This document shows, one piece after another, positions 28,311-37,224 of a stretch of 64,000 nt of DNA (positions are counted from its first letter, which is position 1; each line of letters starts with the position of its first letter). The notes beneath the pieces are model-generated. The model did not search any database, was not told where the DNA came from, and saw only the letters and a program-made list of their open reading frames with translations. Both the position numbers and the translations under genes were made by a program. The stretch is from Pseudomonadota bacterium (GTDB lineage: Bacteria; Desulfobacterota; Desulfobulbia; Desulfobulbales; Desulfocapsaceae). The stretch covers positions 184,140 through 248,139 of the forward strand of contig JAEYNP010000139.1 in the NCBI GenBank assembly GCA_023412495.1. Direction: 5' to 3'.

Positions 28311-28501
28311 CTTGTCCTGTTTCAGTATGTTGGATTATGGCAATCGGCAACGATTTCGGTTGACGAATCCCGGCCGCCAATCTTTTTTCGGATCCGAGAT
28401 CGCACTACATGACCTGCGTGCTTTCGCGTCTTGCCTTTGGCTGGCATTTATGTTTTCTGTGGTAACGTTGCATAAGAAAGATTCCCGGAGAAATCTAAAC
28501 G
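28311..28501. other. Intergenic region upstream of marC
   Basis: 190 bp before the inverted-repeat element at 28502. I see no gene; it should carry the marC promoter. Confidence 0.4.
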
Positions 28502-28665
28502 TGATAAAGTCGTAAAAAGTGCTCCAACCCGTGGAGATGGACTCTGGAAAAGTTTGATATACGAGGCGTAGTGTCTGAAACGGCGCGTTGGTAGTACATA
28601 TGGTACAGCGAAGCGCCGTTTCAGACCTACAACGAAGTAGATCGGACTTTTTACGAGTCCATCAA
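28502..28665. mobile_element. MITE-like inverted-repeat element, copy 1
   Basis: 164 bp bounded by TCGTAAAAAGT (28510-28520) and its complement ACTTTTTACGA (28646-28656). Inside is a perfect 14-bp palindrome, GTCTGAAACGGCGC with GCGCCGTTTCAGAC, around a ~27-base loop. A second copy in the same orientation lies at 34535-34699 and matches along its whole length with a few differences. Neither has a transposase gene, so the element would need help from another copy. It ends ~30 bases before the PAS gene and may affect its expression. Confidence 0.75.
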
Positions 28666-28696
28666 ACGTCAAATCCCCCTTGAGAATTAGCCTTCC

Positions 28697-29326
28697 ATGC
28701 AGATAAACCTTATGGACTCCAATGTCATCGAGGCCATTCTCTCCGCTGTCCCGGAACCGTTTTTTGTTTTTGACGAAGATGGACGTTATGTTCAGATCCT
28801 CGGAGGAATGGATCGCAGCAGATATCACGAAGGACTGCATCTGATCGGCCAGCGGATCCACGATGTCATCCGGCCGGAACTGGCAGATCAATACCTGGCG
28901 CAAATAAAAAAGGCCCTAGTCACCAATGAAGTCCTTACCTACAAGTATACGCTGTCAGCCAAGGACATAAAAGGGTCGGAGGATCTCGACGGGCCCGAAG
29001 GATTGCAATGGTTTGAAGCCCATATTTCGCCGATCAGGAATATTGCCGGCCGCCCCCGCATGGTGGTCTGGATCGCCTTCAACATAACACCTCTGCAACA
29101 CGCCCTGAAAGAGAAGGACTCGCTGATTCTCAATCTGCAGCAAGCCGCACGGAAAATCAAGACATTGCAGGGCATCATACCGATCTGCTCTTATTGCAAG
29201 AAAATCCGGGACGACAAAGGGTACTGGACGCAGCTCGAATGCTACCTTGCCGAAAACTCCGAAGCCGACCTCAGCCACGGCATCTGCCCGGAATGTTTGA
29301 AGAAGCATTACCCGGATTTTTATTGA
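28697..29326 (+). CDS. PAS domain protein with C-terminal cysteine motif
   Basis: 209-residue cytoplasmic protein. A PAS domain covers ~5-135 (PEPFFVFDEDGRYVQILG near its start), then a helix (LKEKDSLILNLQQAAR), then a cysteine tail: ICSYCKKIRDDKGYW and HGICPEC, four cysteines that could bind zinc. There is no kinase, cyclase or DNA-binding domain. The same tail closes some stand-alone PAS proteins and receiver proteins of deltaproteobacteria; its job is unknown. The inverted-repeat element lies directly upstream. Confidence 0.75.
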   Translation: MQINLMDSNVIEAILSAVPEPFFVFDEDGRYVQILGGMDRSRYHEGLHLIGQRIHDVIRPELADQYLAQIKKALVTNEVLTYKYTLSAKDIKGSEDLDGPEGLQWFEAHISPIRNIAGRPRMVVWIAFNITPLQHALKEKDSLILNLQQAARKIKTLQGIIPICSYCKKIRDDKGYWTQLECYLAENSEADLSHGICPECLKKHYPDFY

Positions 29327-29695
29327 TCAGGCGATTCAAGAGGGGTATTCAGCATCAGAAAAGTTTCCGGCGATAATGGGTGGGACCTTGGCACATTTTC
29401 CTTCAATTACTGAGCGGCTCTTTTTTCAGGTGTCTGCATCATCTGCAGTATCGGCTGATTCGACCGCTGCCCAAATTCTGTAATCCAACTTTAGTCTTTA
29501 CCTCCACGCCTTATCCTATCGGTTTTATCCAGTGAAATCAGGATTCTCAGACATCCGGCACCAGACGGCTGAAAAAAATTTGTACCTGAGCTTCACTTTT
29601 TCCGCAGTGCTCTTACCTTTGTAGGGTCTTTGTAAGAATTGTCGGTCAGAATATTCCGTTATTTGATGCAATTCCTACATAAGGAGGGAGTAGCG
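29327..29695. other. Intergenic region, nothing recognised
   Basis: 369 bp between the PAS gene and a small ORF. Apart from the strong ribosome site AAGGAGGGAG at 29681-29690, which serves the small gene, I see no gene, RNA or repeat. Confidence 0.45.
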
Positions 29696-29863
29696 ATGAC
29701 TGAAGATGAAAAAGAAGAACTGCTGTTCAAGTGGAATTCATGTGACCGGGAGACCAGGATCCGACTGGCCAGCGAATACCTGACCGTGATGGATCCAGGC
29801 GACGGCCAACTCGGCTGGTTGCTTTTTCTTCAAGCCAATCTGAGTGAGAACCTCGCCATATAG
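29696..29863 (+). CDS. Small acidic hypothetical protein
   Basis: 55 residues starting at the ATG at 29696, directly after AAGGAGGGAG, a near-perfect ribosome site. The frame is open to 29639, but the strong site decides the start. The sequence (MTEDEKEELLFKWNSC, then ETRIRLASEYL) looks like two helices and is not one I recognise. It has no membrane segment or signal peptide. Confidence 0.6.
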   Translation: MTEDEKEELLFKWNSCDRETRIRLASEYLTVMDPGDGQLGWLLFLQANLSENLAI

Positions 29864-29928
29864 CTACAAAACAGGGTATTCGCTCCATTCGGCCGGATGC
29901 CCTGCTGCTCCGCTTGAATTATCCAATC

Positions 29929-30582
29929 TCAGGGAAGCTGAACCTGCGATCTGGAGCGGCTCTTCAGAAACTCGATGGCGACGGGCACCACGGAGATTCC
30001 TATGATTGACAGCACCACGAACTCGAAGTGGTTTTTAATGAAGGGAATATTGCCGAAGAAGAAGCCGGCGAGGACGCAGCTGAACACCCACCCGGCACCG
30101 CCGAGTATGCTCCAGAACAGAAAAATATTCCATTTCATTTCCGCCATGCCGGCCACAAAAGGAACATAGGTCCTGAAAAAAGGTACGAACCTACAGATCG
30201 TCACCGCCTTTGGCCCGTATTTTACATAGAAATCACGTGCTTTCTTCAGGTTTTTCTGATTAAAGATCGGCCTGTCCTTACCGCTGAAAGCCTTTTTCCC
30301 GAACCAGACTCCCATCAACCTGTTGAAATTGTCTCCCGCTATCGCCGCTACCGGAAAGAGAGTGAGAACCAGATGCATATCCATGGCTCCAGTGGCACAG
30401 AGGGCGCCGATGGCAAACAGCATGGAATCGCCGGGTAGGAAAGGAGTGACAACCAGACCTACCTCGCAGAAGATTATCAGGGCAATGAGACCATAGATCC
30501 AGGGACCGTACAGGTCCACCTGCTGAGCGAGATGGTAGTCGATATGGAGAAAAACATCGAGGGCTTGCGTGAGAAATTCCAT
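29929..30582 (-). CDS. DedA family membrane protein
   Basis: 217-residue inner-membrane protein of the DedA/SNARE-associated superfamily. It carries the family features FLPGDSMLFAIGAL and RFVPFFRTYVPFVAGM, with the conserved acidic residue and arginines needed for function. E. coli relatives YqjA, YghB and UptA act in envelope maintenance, proton coupling or undecaprenyl phosphate recycling. Length is normal. No operon partner is evident. Confidence 0.92.
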   Translation of the reverse strand: MEFLTQALDVFLHIDYHLAQQVDLYGPWIYGLIALIIFCEVGLVVTPFLPGDSMLFAIGALCATGAMDMHLVLTLFPVAAIAGDNFNRLMGVWFGKKAFSGKDRPIFNQKNLKKARDFYVKYGPKAVTICRFVPFFRTYVPFVAGMAEMKWNIFLFWSILGGAGWVFSCVLAGFFFGNIPFIKNHFEFVVLSIIGISVVPVAIEFLKSRSRSQVQLP

Positions 30583-31008
30583 TATGTCAGTTGATGATAG
30601 GCTTATAAGAGATCAAATCCACAGAAACCTTGTCAGGTGAGCTCGGAAGCCTGAGGATTTGCAGACATCGCTATTGCCATATCTATATTAATTTTGGAAG
30701 TAGAAGTCATTATCTTTTTCAGTAATCGGCATCCGGCGCGCCGCATTGCCGGATGAACACTCAGGATTCATAACGCTTATCGCGGACAGATCAACCTAGA
30801 AGAAGTGAAGCGATTACACGAGCTCTCACATCCTCGACGGCAGTTGGACAAATCCGAAAAACTATTGCCTTTTCAGTATCTCCGTGGTCTTACAGATATC
30901 TTTCATCAATATTAGTGATAACGGAACTTAATGACATGCGCTCGCTTTGTGTATAAGATCTTTAGAGGAATTAAGTATGCAAACCTATGAAGAATTTTCG
31001 CGTGTCCA
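30583..31008. other. Intergenic region, nothing firm
   Basis: 426 bp. Contains two short overlapping frames beginning at 30977 and 30987 that I do not support as genes. No repeat or RNA recognised. Confidence 0.4.
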
Positions 31009-31017
31009 GTGATTTCG

Positions 31018-31365
31018 ATGATGTTTCAACCTTTAAGCGACTTTAATCAGATTTTTCTTCCCGGCACTGTAGACGAGGTGGTGGAGTTACTCTATAACGA
31101 TTTACCGCTCAGAGAGAAAGTGGTAATGGCCAACCTTTCCGAGGATCAACTCGATTCGGCTGTCTATCTTGCCATGGCCAAAACCATTCGCAAGGAATTC
31201 GGGCTGTACCATGGAAATGCCGAGTTATTGAGGTCCTGCCAGAGCTATCTCGGCTCGACGTATGACCGTTATGAGGACCCGGCAATGGTGATCCTCAAGG
31301 AATTATGGAAGAAGATCAGGAAAAGCCATAATATCCGCCTGGTCAGTAAGCGCGTGCCTGCATGA
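31018..31365 (+). CDS. Hypothetical protein of ~115 residues
   Basis: Soluble, mainly helical protein that I do not firmly recognise. It contains VDEVVELLYNDLPLREKV and a C-terminal LKELWKKIRKSHNIRLV, a layout seen in small uncharacterised deltaproteobacterial proteins that may belong to DUF6794. The start is uncertain: GTG at 31009 or ATG at 31018 or 31021, none with a good ribosome site. Confidence 0.5.
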   Translation: MMFQPLSDFNQIFLPGTVDEVVELLYNDLPLREKVVMANLSEDQLDSAVYLAMAKTIRKEFGLYHGNAELLRSCQSYLGSTYDRYEDPAMVILKELWKKIRKSHNIRLVSKRVPA

Positions 31366-31666
31366 GACAAGCCCCTTCTCCTCCCCTGTACTGACACTCC
31401 GATCATTTCTCATACTCGTGTCCTGTCAAGCATCATCTGTTGTATCTTGTTAGTCCTTTTGATTTCCTGGCTTCGTTACTCTTTCGGTCACATAGCGCTG
31501 CTATGCTCCCTCGATCGTGCCTCGTAGAAAGCCAAAATTACAGCGCACTTGACGCTTGCCATGACACTAGTTGTTGCCCCGGCAGAGTTGTTGAGCTATT
31601 ATCGACTGGTGTTTCGATCGTACCCCAGGTAATCAGCTAAACAGTCAATTCCATCAAGGGCTTACC
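31366..31666. other. Intergenic region upstream of fumarase
   Basis: 301 bp with no gene or repeat that I can support; it should contain the fumarase promoter. Confidence 0.4.
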
Positions 31667-33181
31667 ATGACTACTCTTAAGAAAACTGATTTCATCGAAT
31701 CCATCGCCGACAGTCTGCAGTACATCTCCTACTACCATCCGCTCGATTTCGTCAAGGCCATGCACGCAGCCTACGAAAAGGAAAAAAACAAGGCAGCCAA
31801 GGATGCCATAGGCCAGATCCTCATCAACTCCAGGATGTCGGCTATAGGCAAACGGCCCATCTGCCAGGACACCGGCATTGTCAACGTCTTCGTCAAAATC
31901 GGTGCCGACTGCAAGTTCGACACCACCGACTCCATCCAGGAGATGGTGGACGAAGGGGTGCGGCTGGCCTACAGCAACAAGGATAACCCCTTGCGGAAAT
32001 CCGTCGTTGCCAATCCCGCCACGGACCGGAAGAATACCAGGGACAATACCCCGGCCGTCGTCTACACCGAAATCGTCCCGGGTAACACACTGGAAGTCCA
32101 CATCGCCGCGAAGGGCGGCGGCTCGGAGAACAAGAGCAAGGTGGTCATGCTCAACCCCAGCGACTCCATCGTCGAATGGGTAAAAAAGACCGTGCCCACC
32201 ATGGGCGCCGGCTGGTGCCCGCCCGGCATCATCGGCATCGGCGTCGGAGGCACCATCGACAAGGCAGTGATGCTAGCCAAGGAATCGCTGATGCAGCCGG
32301 TGGATATCCACAAGCTGATCGAGCGCGGTCCTGCCAATAAACTGGAAGAACTGCGGCTGGAAATCTATAACGCCATCAACGGCCTGGGCATCGGCGCCCA
32401 GGGGCTGGGCGGTCTCACCACCGTCCTCGATGTGAAGATCGCCGAGTACCCGACTCATGCTGCCTCCCTGCCGGTGGCCATGATCCCCAACTGCGCCGCC
32501 GCCCGCCACACCCATTTCAAACTGGATGGCACGGGTCCTGCCAGGCTCACTCCGCCCAACATCGACGAGTGGCCGAATATTTCCCTTGAAGCCGGCGGGG
32601 ACGTCAAGCGGGTATTCCTCGACGGCATCACCAGGGAGGAGATCGCCACCTGGAAGGCCGGCCAGACGCTGCTCTTGAACGGCAAGATTCTCACCGGCCG
32701 GGATGCCGCCCACAAGCGCATCCAGCAGTTCTACAACGAAGGCAGGCCGCTGCCGGAGGGCGTCGACTTCAACGGTCGCTTCATCTACTATGTCGGGCCC
32801 GTGGATCCGGTCCGTGACGAGGTTGTCGGACCTGCCGGCCCCACTACCTCCACCCGTATGGACAAATTCACCGGTATGATGCTGGAAAAGGCCGGACTCA
32901 TGGGCATGATCGGCAAATCGGAGCGGGGCGACGCTACCATCGAACTGATCAAGCAGCACAAGGCCGTGTACTGCATGGCGGTGGGCGGCGCCGCCTACCT
33001 GGTTTCGAAAGCGATCAAGAAATCGCGTATCATCGCCTTCGAGGATCTGGGCATGGAAGCGATCTACGAGTTCGAGATCGAGGATATGCCGGTGACCGTG
33101 GCGGTCGATTCAAGCGGCGATGCAGTACATAAGACCGGCCCGGCCTTTTGGCAAAAAGAAATAGCCAGGCTGCAGGGATAA
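31667..33181 (+). CDS. Class I (iron-sulfur) fumarate hydratase
   Basis: Interconverts fumarate and malate. The 504-residue product joins the alpha and beta parts in one chain as in E. coli FumA/FumB. The cysteines for the 4Fe-4S cluster are C66 (ICQDTG), C184 (CPPGIIG) and C276 (NCAAAR). The beta part begins near residue 340 and has VGPAGPTTSTRMD. Clusters of this type are sensitive to oxygen. A class II fumarase lies at 48472. A hairpin separates it from the converging U32 gene. Confidence 0.95.
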   Translation: MTTLKKTDFIESIADSLQYISYYHPLDFVKAMHAAYEKEKNKAAKDAIGQILINSRMSAIGKRPICQDTGIVNVFVKIGADCKFDTTDSIQEMVDEGVRLAYSNKDNPLRKSVVANPATDRKNTRDNTPAVVYTEIVPGNTLEVHIAAKGGGSENKSKVVMLNPSDSIVEWVKKTVPTMGAGWCPPGIIGIGVGGTIDKAVMLAKESLMQPVDIHKLIERGPANKLEELRLEIYNAINGLGIGAQGLGGLTTVLDVKIAEYPTHAASLPVAMIPNCAAARHTHFKLDGTGPARLTPPNIDEWPNISLEAGGDVKRVFLDGITREEIATWKAGQTLLLNGKILTGRDAAHKRIQQFYNEGRPLPEGVDFNGRFIYYVGPVDPVRDEVVGPAGPTTSTRMDKFTGMMLEKAGLMGMIGKSERGDATIELIKQHKAVYCMAVGGAAYLVSKAIKKSRIIAFEDLGMEAIYEFEIEDMPVTVAVDSSGDAVHKTGPAFWQKEIARLQG

Positions 33182-33188
33182 GACCCCT

Positions 33189-33215
33189 TAAGGGCGATCC
33201 TCGTGATCGCCCTTA
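33189..33215. terminator. Bidirectional hairpin between fumarase and U32 genes
   Basis: Perfect 10-bp stem TAAGGGCGAT (33189-33198) with ATCGCCCTTA (33206-33215). It sits between two converging genes and just touches neither. No long T-run. Confidence 0.6.
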
Positions 33216-33216
33216 T

Positions 33217-34521
33217 TCAATCGGTCAGATATAGAATTCGCCCTTCAACGACATTCTTCTTCCGTCGCAAGATGCCATGGGGTTCCCCGAGGGACAGCGG
33301 TGGCTCGGTTGTGAGACGAAGGCGGTTGCCCGGATTGGCCTTGACCACGGGATTCCCCTCTTCGTCCCGTATGCCAGAAACCGTCAGCGCCATTACCTCG
33401 ATTCCTCTGGGCATATACTCCACGTATTCGCCTATCGCCAGCTGGTTGCGCATTTCAACCAGAGGAGCGAAGCCCGGTTCCAGAATCACCGCCACCGGCT
33501 CATAACTCTGTTCCGCCCGTGATGAAGTATAGAGCATCTCAGAACTGCCCGGCCGCTCTCGGATGAAGTTTTCCGTGGCACCTCTCGTGCCGGTGCGGAG
33601 AAGTTCGGCCATGAAGTGCTCGGGCAGGCGGATGGCCTCGGGATTCTCCCAGGCCTCGACCGGGAGATCTTGCAGATAATCGAGCGCCGCCCGGTAGACC
33701 CGGACCACCCCGCCGACGTAGAAGATCGATTTCATCCGCCCTTCGATCTTGAGCGAATCGACTCCGGCCGCCAACAGCTGCGGCAGCGTTTCCAAGAGGC
33801 AAAGGTCTTTTGCATTGAAGATATAGGTGCCGCGCTCATCCTCCTCGACCGGGAAAAACTCCCCGGGCCGTTTTTCCTCGACCAGCCGATAGCTGAACCG
33901 ACAGGGGTGAGCGCAGTGGCCCTGGTTGGCATCGCGGCCGGTCATATAGTTGGAGAGCATGCACCGGCCCGAATAGGAGATGCAGAGAGCACCGTGGACG
34001 AAGACCTCCAGTTCGCCGCTGACAGTGGCCCTGATTTCCTTGATTTCGTCCAGAGAAAGTTCACGGGCGAGATTGAGCCGCACAACGCCTTGGGCAAGCC
34101 AGAATGCCGCCGCTTCACGATTTGTCACGTTGGCCTGTGTCGAGAGATGTATTGGCAGCTCAGGGACTGTCCGGCGGGCGCAGGCGAGAATGCCGGGATC
34201 GGAGATGATTAGCCCGTCCGCTCCGATCCTCTGCAGCGAGAGTAGATGATCTTCCAGCCCCTCCAGATCCCGGTTATGAGCAAAGACGTTCACCGTCACA
34301 TAGATCTTCGCGCCATGGTCGTGGGCGTAGCGCACCCCCTCCCGCATCTCCTCCTCGGTGAAATTGCCGGCCTTCTCCCTGAGGCTCAGGCGCTTGCCGC
34401 CCAGGTAGACTGCATCGGCCCCATAGTGGACGGCGGTCACCAATTTTTCGTAAGTTCCGGCCGGGGCCAGCAGTTCCGGCATGGCCGGTTTCCGGCCATT
34501 GCCGCTTTCAATTTTATTCAT
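33217..34521 (-). CDS. U32 family peptidase, TrhP/YegQ-like
   Basis: Product of 434 residues resembling E. coli YegQ (TrhP), which with prephenate supports the 5-hydroxyuridine modification of tRNA wobble bases. It begins PELLAPAGTYEKL, has LGGKRLSLREKAGNF, and carries the cysteine-bearing stretch YSGRCMLSNYMTGRD followed by GHCAHPCRF, matching the U32 signature. I chose the ATG at 34521; the frame opens upstream in the repeat element at 34535-34699, so that part is not trusted. Peptidase activity is not proven for this family. The neighbours mnmA and mtaB also modify tRNA. Confidence 0.85.
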   Translation of the reverse strand: MNKIESGNGRKPAMPELLAPAGTYEKLVTAVHYGADAVYLGGKRLSLREKAGNFTEEEMREGVRYAHDHGAKIYVTVNVFAHNRDLEGLEDHLLSLQRIGADGLIISDPGILACARRTVPELPIHLSTQANVTNREAAAFWLAQGVVRLNLARELSLDEIKEIRATVSGELEVFVHGALCISYSGRCMLSNYMTGRDANQGHCAHPCRFSYRLVEEKRPGEFFPVEEDERGTYIFNAKDLCLLETLPQLLAAGVDSLKIEGRMKSIFYVGGVVRVYRAALDYLQDLPVEAWENPEAIRLPEHFMAELLRTGTRGATENFIRERPGSSEMLYTSSRAEQSYEPVAVILEPGFAPLVEMRNQLAIGEYVEYMPRGIEVMALTVSGIRDEEGNPVVKANPGNRLRLTTEPPLSLGEPHGILRRKKNVVEGRILYLTD

Positions 34522-34534
34522 CGTCGGGTAAGGT

Positions 34535-34699
34535 TGATAATGTCGTAAAAAGTGCTCCAACCGTGGAGATGGACTCTGGAAAAAGTTTTGATATACGAGG
34601 AGTAGTGTCTGAAACGGCGATATGGTAGTACATATGGTACAGCGAAGCGCCTTTTCAGACCTACAACGAAATAGATCGGACTTTTTACGAGTCCATCAA
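34535..34699. mobile_element. MITE-like inverted-repeat element, copy 2
   Basis: 165 bp, same orientation as the copy at 28502-28665. Terminal repeats TCGTAAAAAGT (34543-34553) and ACTTTTTACGA (34680-34690) are identical to copy 1. The inner palindrome has decayed: the left arm GTCTGAAACGGCG diverges after 13 bases and the right arm reads GCGCCTTTTCAGAC with one mismatch. It lies between the divergent U32 gene and mnmA, in the space where their promoters should be. Confidence 0.75.
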
Positions 34700-34864
34700 G
34701 TTTAGATATCACCGAATGGGCCAAACATCCGCTCTTTTCCGCAGCCACCTGGCAGGCGGTAGGGCTTCTCCGGCCCGTATTCCGGGTACTCGATTTTATG
34801 CACGATGTATCCTTTTTAAACCCCACCTTTTTAGAGTAAGCGATCCCGGATTGCAAGTCAGATA

Positions 34865-35914
34865 ATGAAAGATAAGAGGATCGGCATTGCCATGAGCGGC
34901 GGCGTGGACTCCACGGCCTGTGCACTGCTCCTGCGCGAGCATTATGATATACAAGGCTTTTTCATGCGCCTTGCCCAACCGAATTTAGAAAGCCAGAGAT
35001 CCCGGGTGGAATCCATCGCCGCCCGGCTCGGCATCCCCCTGCAGGTGATCGACCTGCGGGCTGCCTTCGAACAGCATGTTTTACAATATTTTGCCGCCAG
35101 TTATTACGCCGGACGCACCCCCAACCCCTGCATCGTCTGCAACAGGGAGATCAAGTTCGGCCTGTTCCTCAAGACGATACTCGGTTATGGCATGACCCAC
35201 ATGGCTACCGGCCATTACGCCCGGCTGGAAAAAATCGGCGACACCTACCGTCTCTTCAAGGGAGTCGATCCCGGCAAGGACCAGTCCTATTTCCTCTCAC
35301 GCCTTTCCCAGGAACAGTTGGCGAAGATCGTTTTTCCCCTGGGAGGCAAGGTCAAGGAGGAGATCTACCAGTTCGTTGAAGGACAAGGCTTCAACGACTT
35401 TCGCGGCCTGGAAAGCCAGGACGTCTGCTTCCTGGGCGACACCACCGTCGGCAGTTTCCTGGAAAGCAGGCTTTCCGGACCCGGCGAGGCAGGGCCCATC
35501 CTTCATGCTTCAGGCGAACGCCTAGGCACTCACCAAGGCCTTTTCCGCTACACGATCGGCCAGCGCAAGGGGCTGGGAATTGCCAGCGATGCCCCCCTGT
35601 ACGTCACCAAGATCGACGTCGAGAGCAATGCCGTCATCGTCGGCGGCAACGAGGATCTCCTCTGGCGAACGATCAAGGTGGCGGATTGCCACTGGCTGGC
35701 TGGCACCGCACCCGACCCTGATCGCGAGTACACAATACGCATCCGCTACAGCCACAAAGGTTCGTCGGCAAGTCTCGTCCTGCAGGAGGACGGTTGCGGA
35801 GAAATCGTTTTTGACGAACCACAGCGGGCTATCACTCCCGGGCAGTTCGCGGTGGTCTACGACCGGGACGAACTGCTCGGGTCCGCAATGATTCTTGCCG
35901 GCGGAGACGCCTGA
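34865..35914 (+). CDS. mnmA: tRNA-uridine 2-sulfurtransferase
   Basis: Adds sulfur to the wobble uridine of tRNA-Lys, -Glu and -Gln. The 349-residue product has the ATP-binding loop SGGVDS at 11-16, the catalytic cysteine pair C92 (VCNREIKF) and C188 (DVCFLG), and the C-terminal beta barrel. Length fits. Two bases separate it from mtaB, so the two are cotranscribed. Confidence 0.96.
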   Translation: MKDKRIGIAMSGGVDSTACALLLREHYDIQGFFMRLAQPNLESQRSRVESIAARLGIPLQVIDLRAAFEQHVLQYFAASYYAGRTPNPCIVCNREIKFGLFLKTILGYGMTHMATGHYARLEKIGDTYRLFKGVDPGKDQSYFLSRLSQEQLAKIVFPLGGKVKEEIYQFVEGQGFNDFRGLESQDVCFLGDTTVGSFLESRLSGPGEAGPILHASGERLGTHQGLFRYTIGQRKGLGIASDAPLYVTKIDVESNAVIVGGNEDLLWRTIKVADCHWLAGTAPDPDREYTIRIRYSHKGSSASLVLQEDGCGEIVFDEPQRAITPGQFAVVYDRDELLGSAMILAGGDA

Positions 35915-35916
35915 AG

Positions 35917-37224
35917 ATGAAGAAGGTGCTGATCACCACTCTCGGCTGTAAGGTCAACCAGTACGAGTCGACGGCCTTTCGCACCGGACTCGAAGAGGCC
36001 GGCATGAAGGTGGTTTCCCGAGGCGGGAACGCCGATATCGTCATTATCAACACCTGCGCCGTAACCGGCAGCGCCGGAGCACAATCGCGTCAGGCGTTGC
36101 GCCGGGCCCTGCGCAGCAGCCCCGCGGCCCGGATCATCGTCACCGGCTGCTATGCGGAGCTGGCTGCCAGAGAGCTGGCCGCAGAACCGGAACTCGAGGG
36201 CCGCAACTACAGCCTCATCGGCAACAGCAAAAAGGATCGTTTGGTGCCACACCTCCTGGAAGAGGAAATGGGCGAAGAAATGATGGGCACCATTGCCACG
36301 GCAAGCGAGATCTGCCGGCTGCCGGTGCGGCGCTTCGGCGACCGCAGTCGCGCCTATCTGCGCATACAGGACGGCTGCGAGAGTTTCTGCACATACTGCA
36401 TCGTCCCCTTTACCCGCGGTCCGAGCCGGAGCCTGCCGGAAGAGGAAGTGATCGAACAGGCTCAAATCTATGCGGAGCAAGGCTACCGGGAGATCATCCT
36501 CACCGGCATCCATATCGGCAACTACGGCAGGGACCTTGGCAGCGAGCGGACACTCACGCACCTGATCGACCGATTAAGCAACACGACGCCTGACGTGGCC
36601 TACCGGATCAGCTCGCTGGAGCCCCTCGAGCTCGATGAAAAACTGCTTTCTCTCATGGCGGAGCGCTCGAACATCCAGCCTCATCTCCACATCCCCCTGC
36701 AGAGCGGCCAAGACGAGATCCTCGCCCGGATGAACCGCCGCTACACCACCGCGGAATTCCGGCAAAGAATCGAGCTCTGCCGCAGATGGCTGCCCGACGC
36801 TGCCATCGGCATCGACATCCTGGTGGGGTTTCCGGGGGAGACGGAAGCACATTTCGCCGAGACTCTTGCCTTTCTGCGAGCGCTCGACTTTACCTATCTG
36901 CACGTCTTCCCTTACTCGTTGCGCCCAGGAACGGTCGCCGCAGGCTTTGCGGATCAGGTCCCGCAGCCGGTAAAAGAGCAGCGGGTTGCGGTGCTCCGCC
37001 GACTGAGCGAAGAAAAAAGGATCTCTTTTTTTCGAAGCCAGCTCGGCCGCACCTGGCCGGTCATCGTCGAGGGCCGCCGCGACGGGGAGGGCCTCCTGCA
37101 GGGTTTCACCGCCAACTACGTGGCGGTACATTTCGCGGGTCCCGACAGCCTGCTGCACGGTCTCGCCACCGTGCGACTTCTGGACCTCAGAGACAACCAT
37201 ATCCTTGGAGAGAGAATTCCATGA
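35917..37224 (+). CDS. mtaB: tRNA (t6A37) methylthiotransferase
   Basis: Radical-SAM enzyme that makes ms2t6A at position 37 of ANN-decoding tRNAs. The 435-residue product has an N-terminal UPF0004 domain (LGCKVNQYES), a radical-SAM cluster site CESFCTYC (C154, C158, C161) and a C-terminal TRAM domain. The N terminus LGCKVNQ and overall length favour MtaB over MiaB or RimO. The last four bases overlap the cinA start. Confidence 0.93.
   Translation: MKKVLITTLGCKVNQYESTAFRTGLEEAGMKVVSRGGNADIVIINTCAVTGSAGAQSRQALRRALRSSPAARIIVTGCYAELAARELAAEPELEGRNYSLIGNSKKDRLVPHLLEEEMGEEMMGTIATASEICRLPVRRFGDRSRAYLRIQDGCESFCTYCIVPFTRGPSRSLPEEEVIEQAQIYAEQGYREIILTGIHIGNYGRDLGSERTLTHLIDRLSNTTPDVAYRISSLEPLELDEKLLSLMAERSNIQPHLHIPLQSGQDEILARMNRRYTTAEFRQRIELCRRWLPDAAIGIDILVGFPGETEAHFAETLAFLRALDFTYLHVFPYSLRPGTVAAGFADQVPQPVKEQRVAVLRRLSEEKRISFFRSQLGRTWPVIVEGRRDGEGLLQGFTANYVAVHFAGPDSLLHGLATVRLLDLRDNHILGERIP

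Noticed and set aside
30977..31069. Short leader frames before the hypothetical gene at 31018
   Set aside because: Two overlapping frames of 11 and 19 codons exist but have no composition or regulatory feature to support them.
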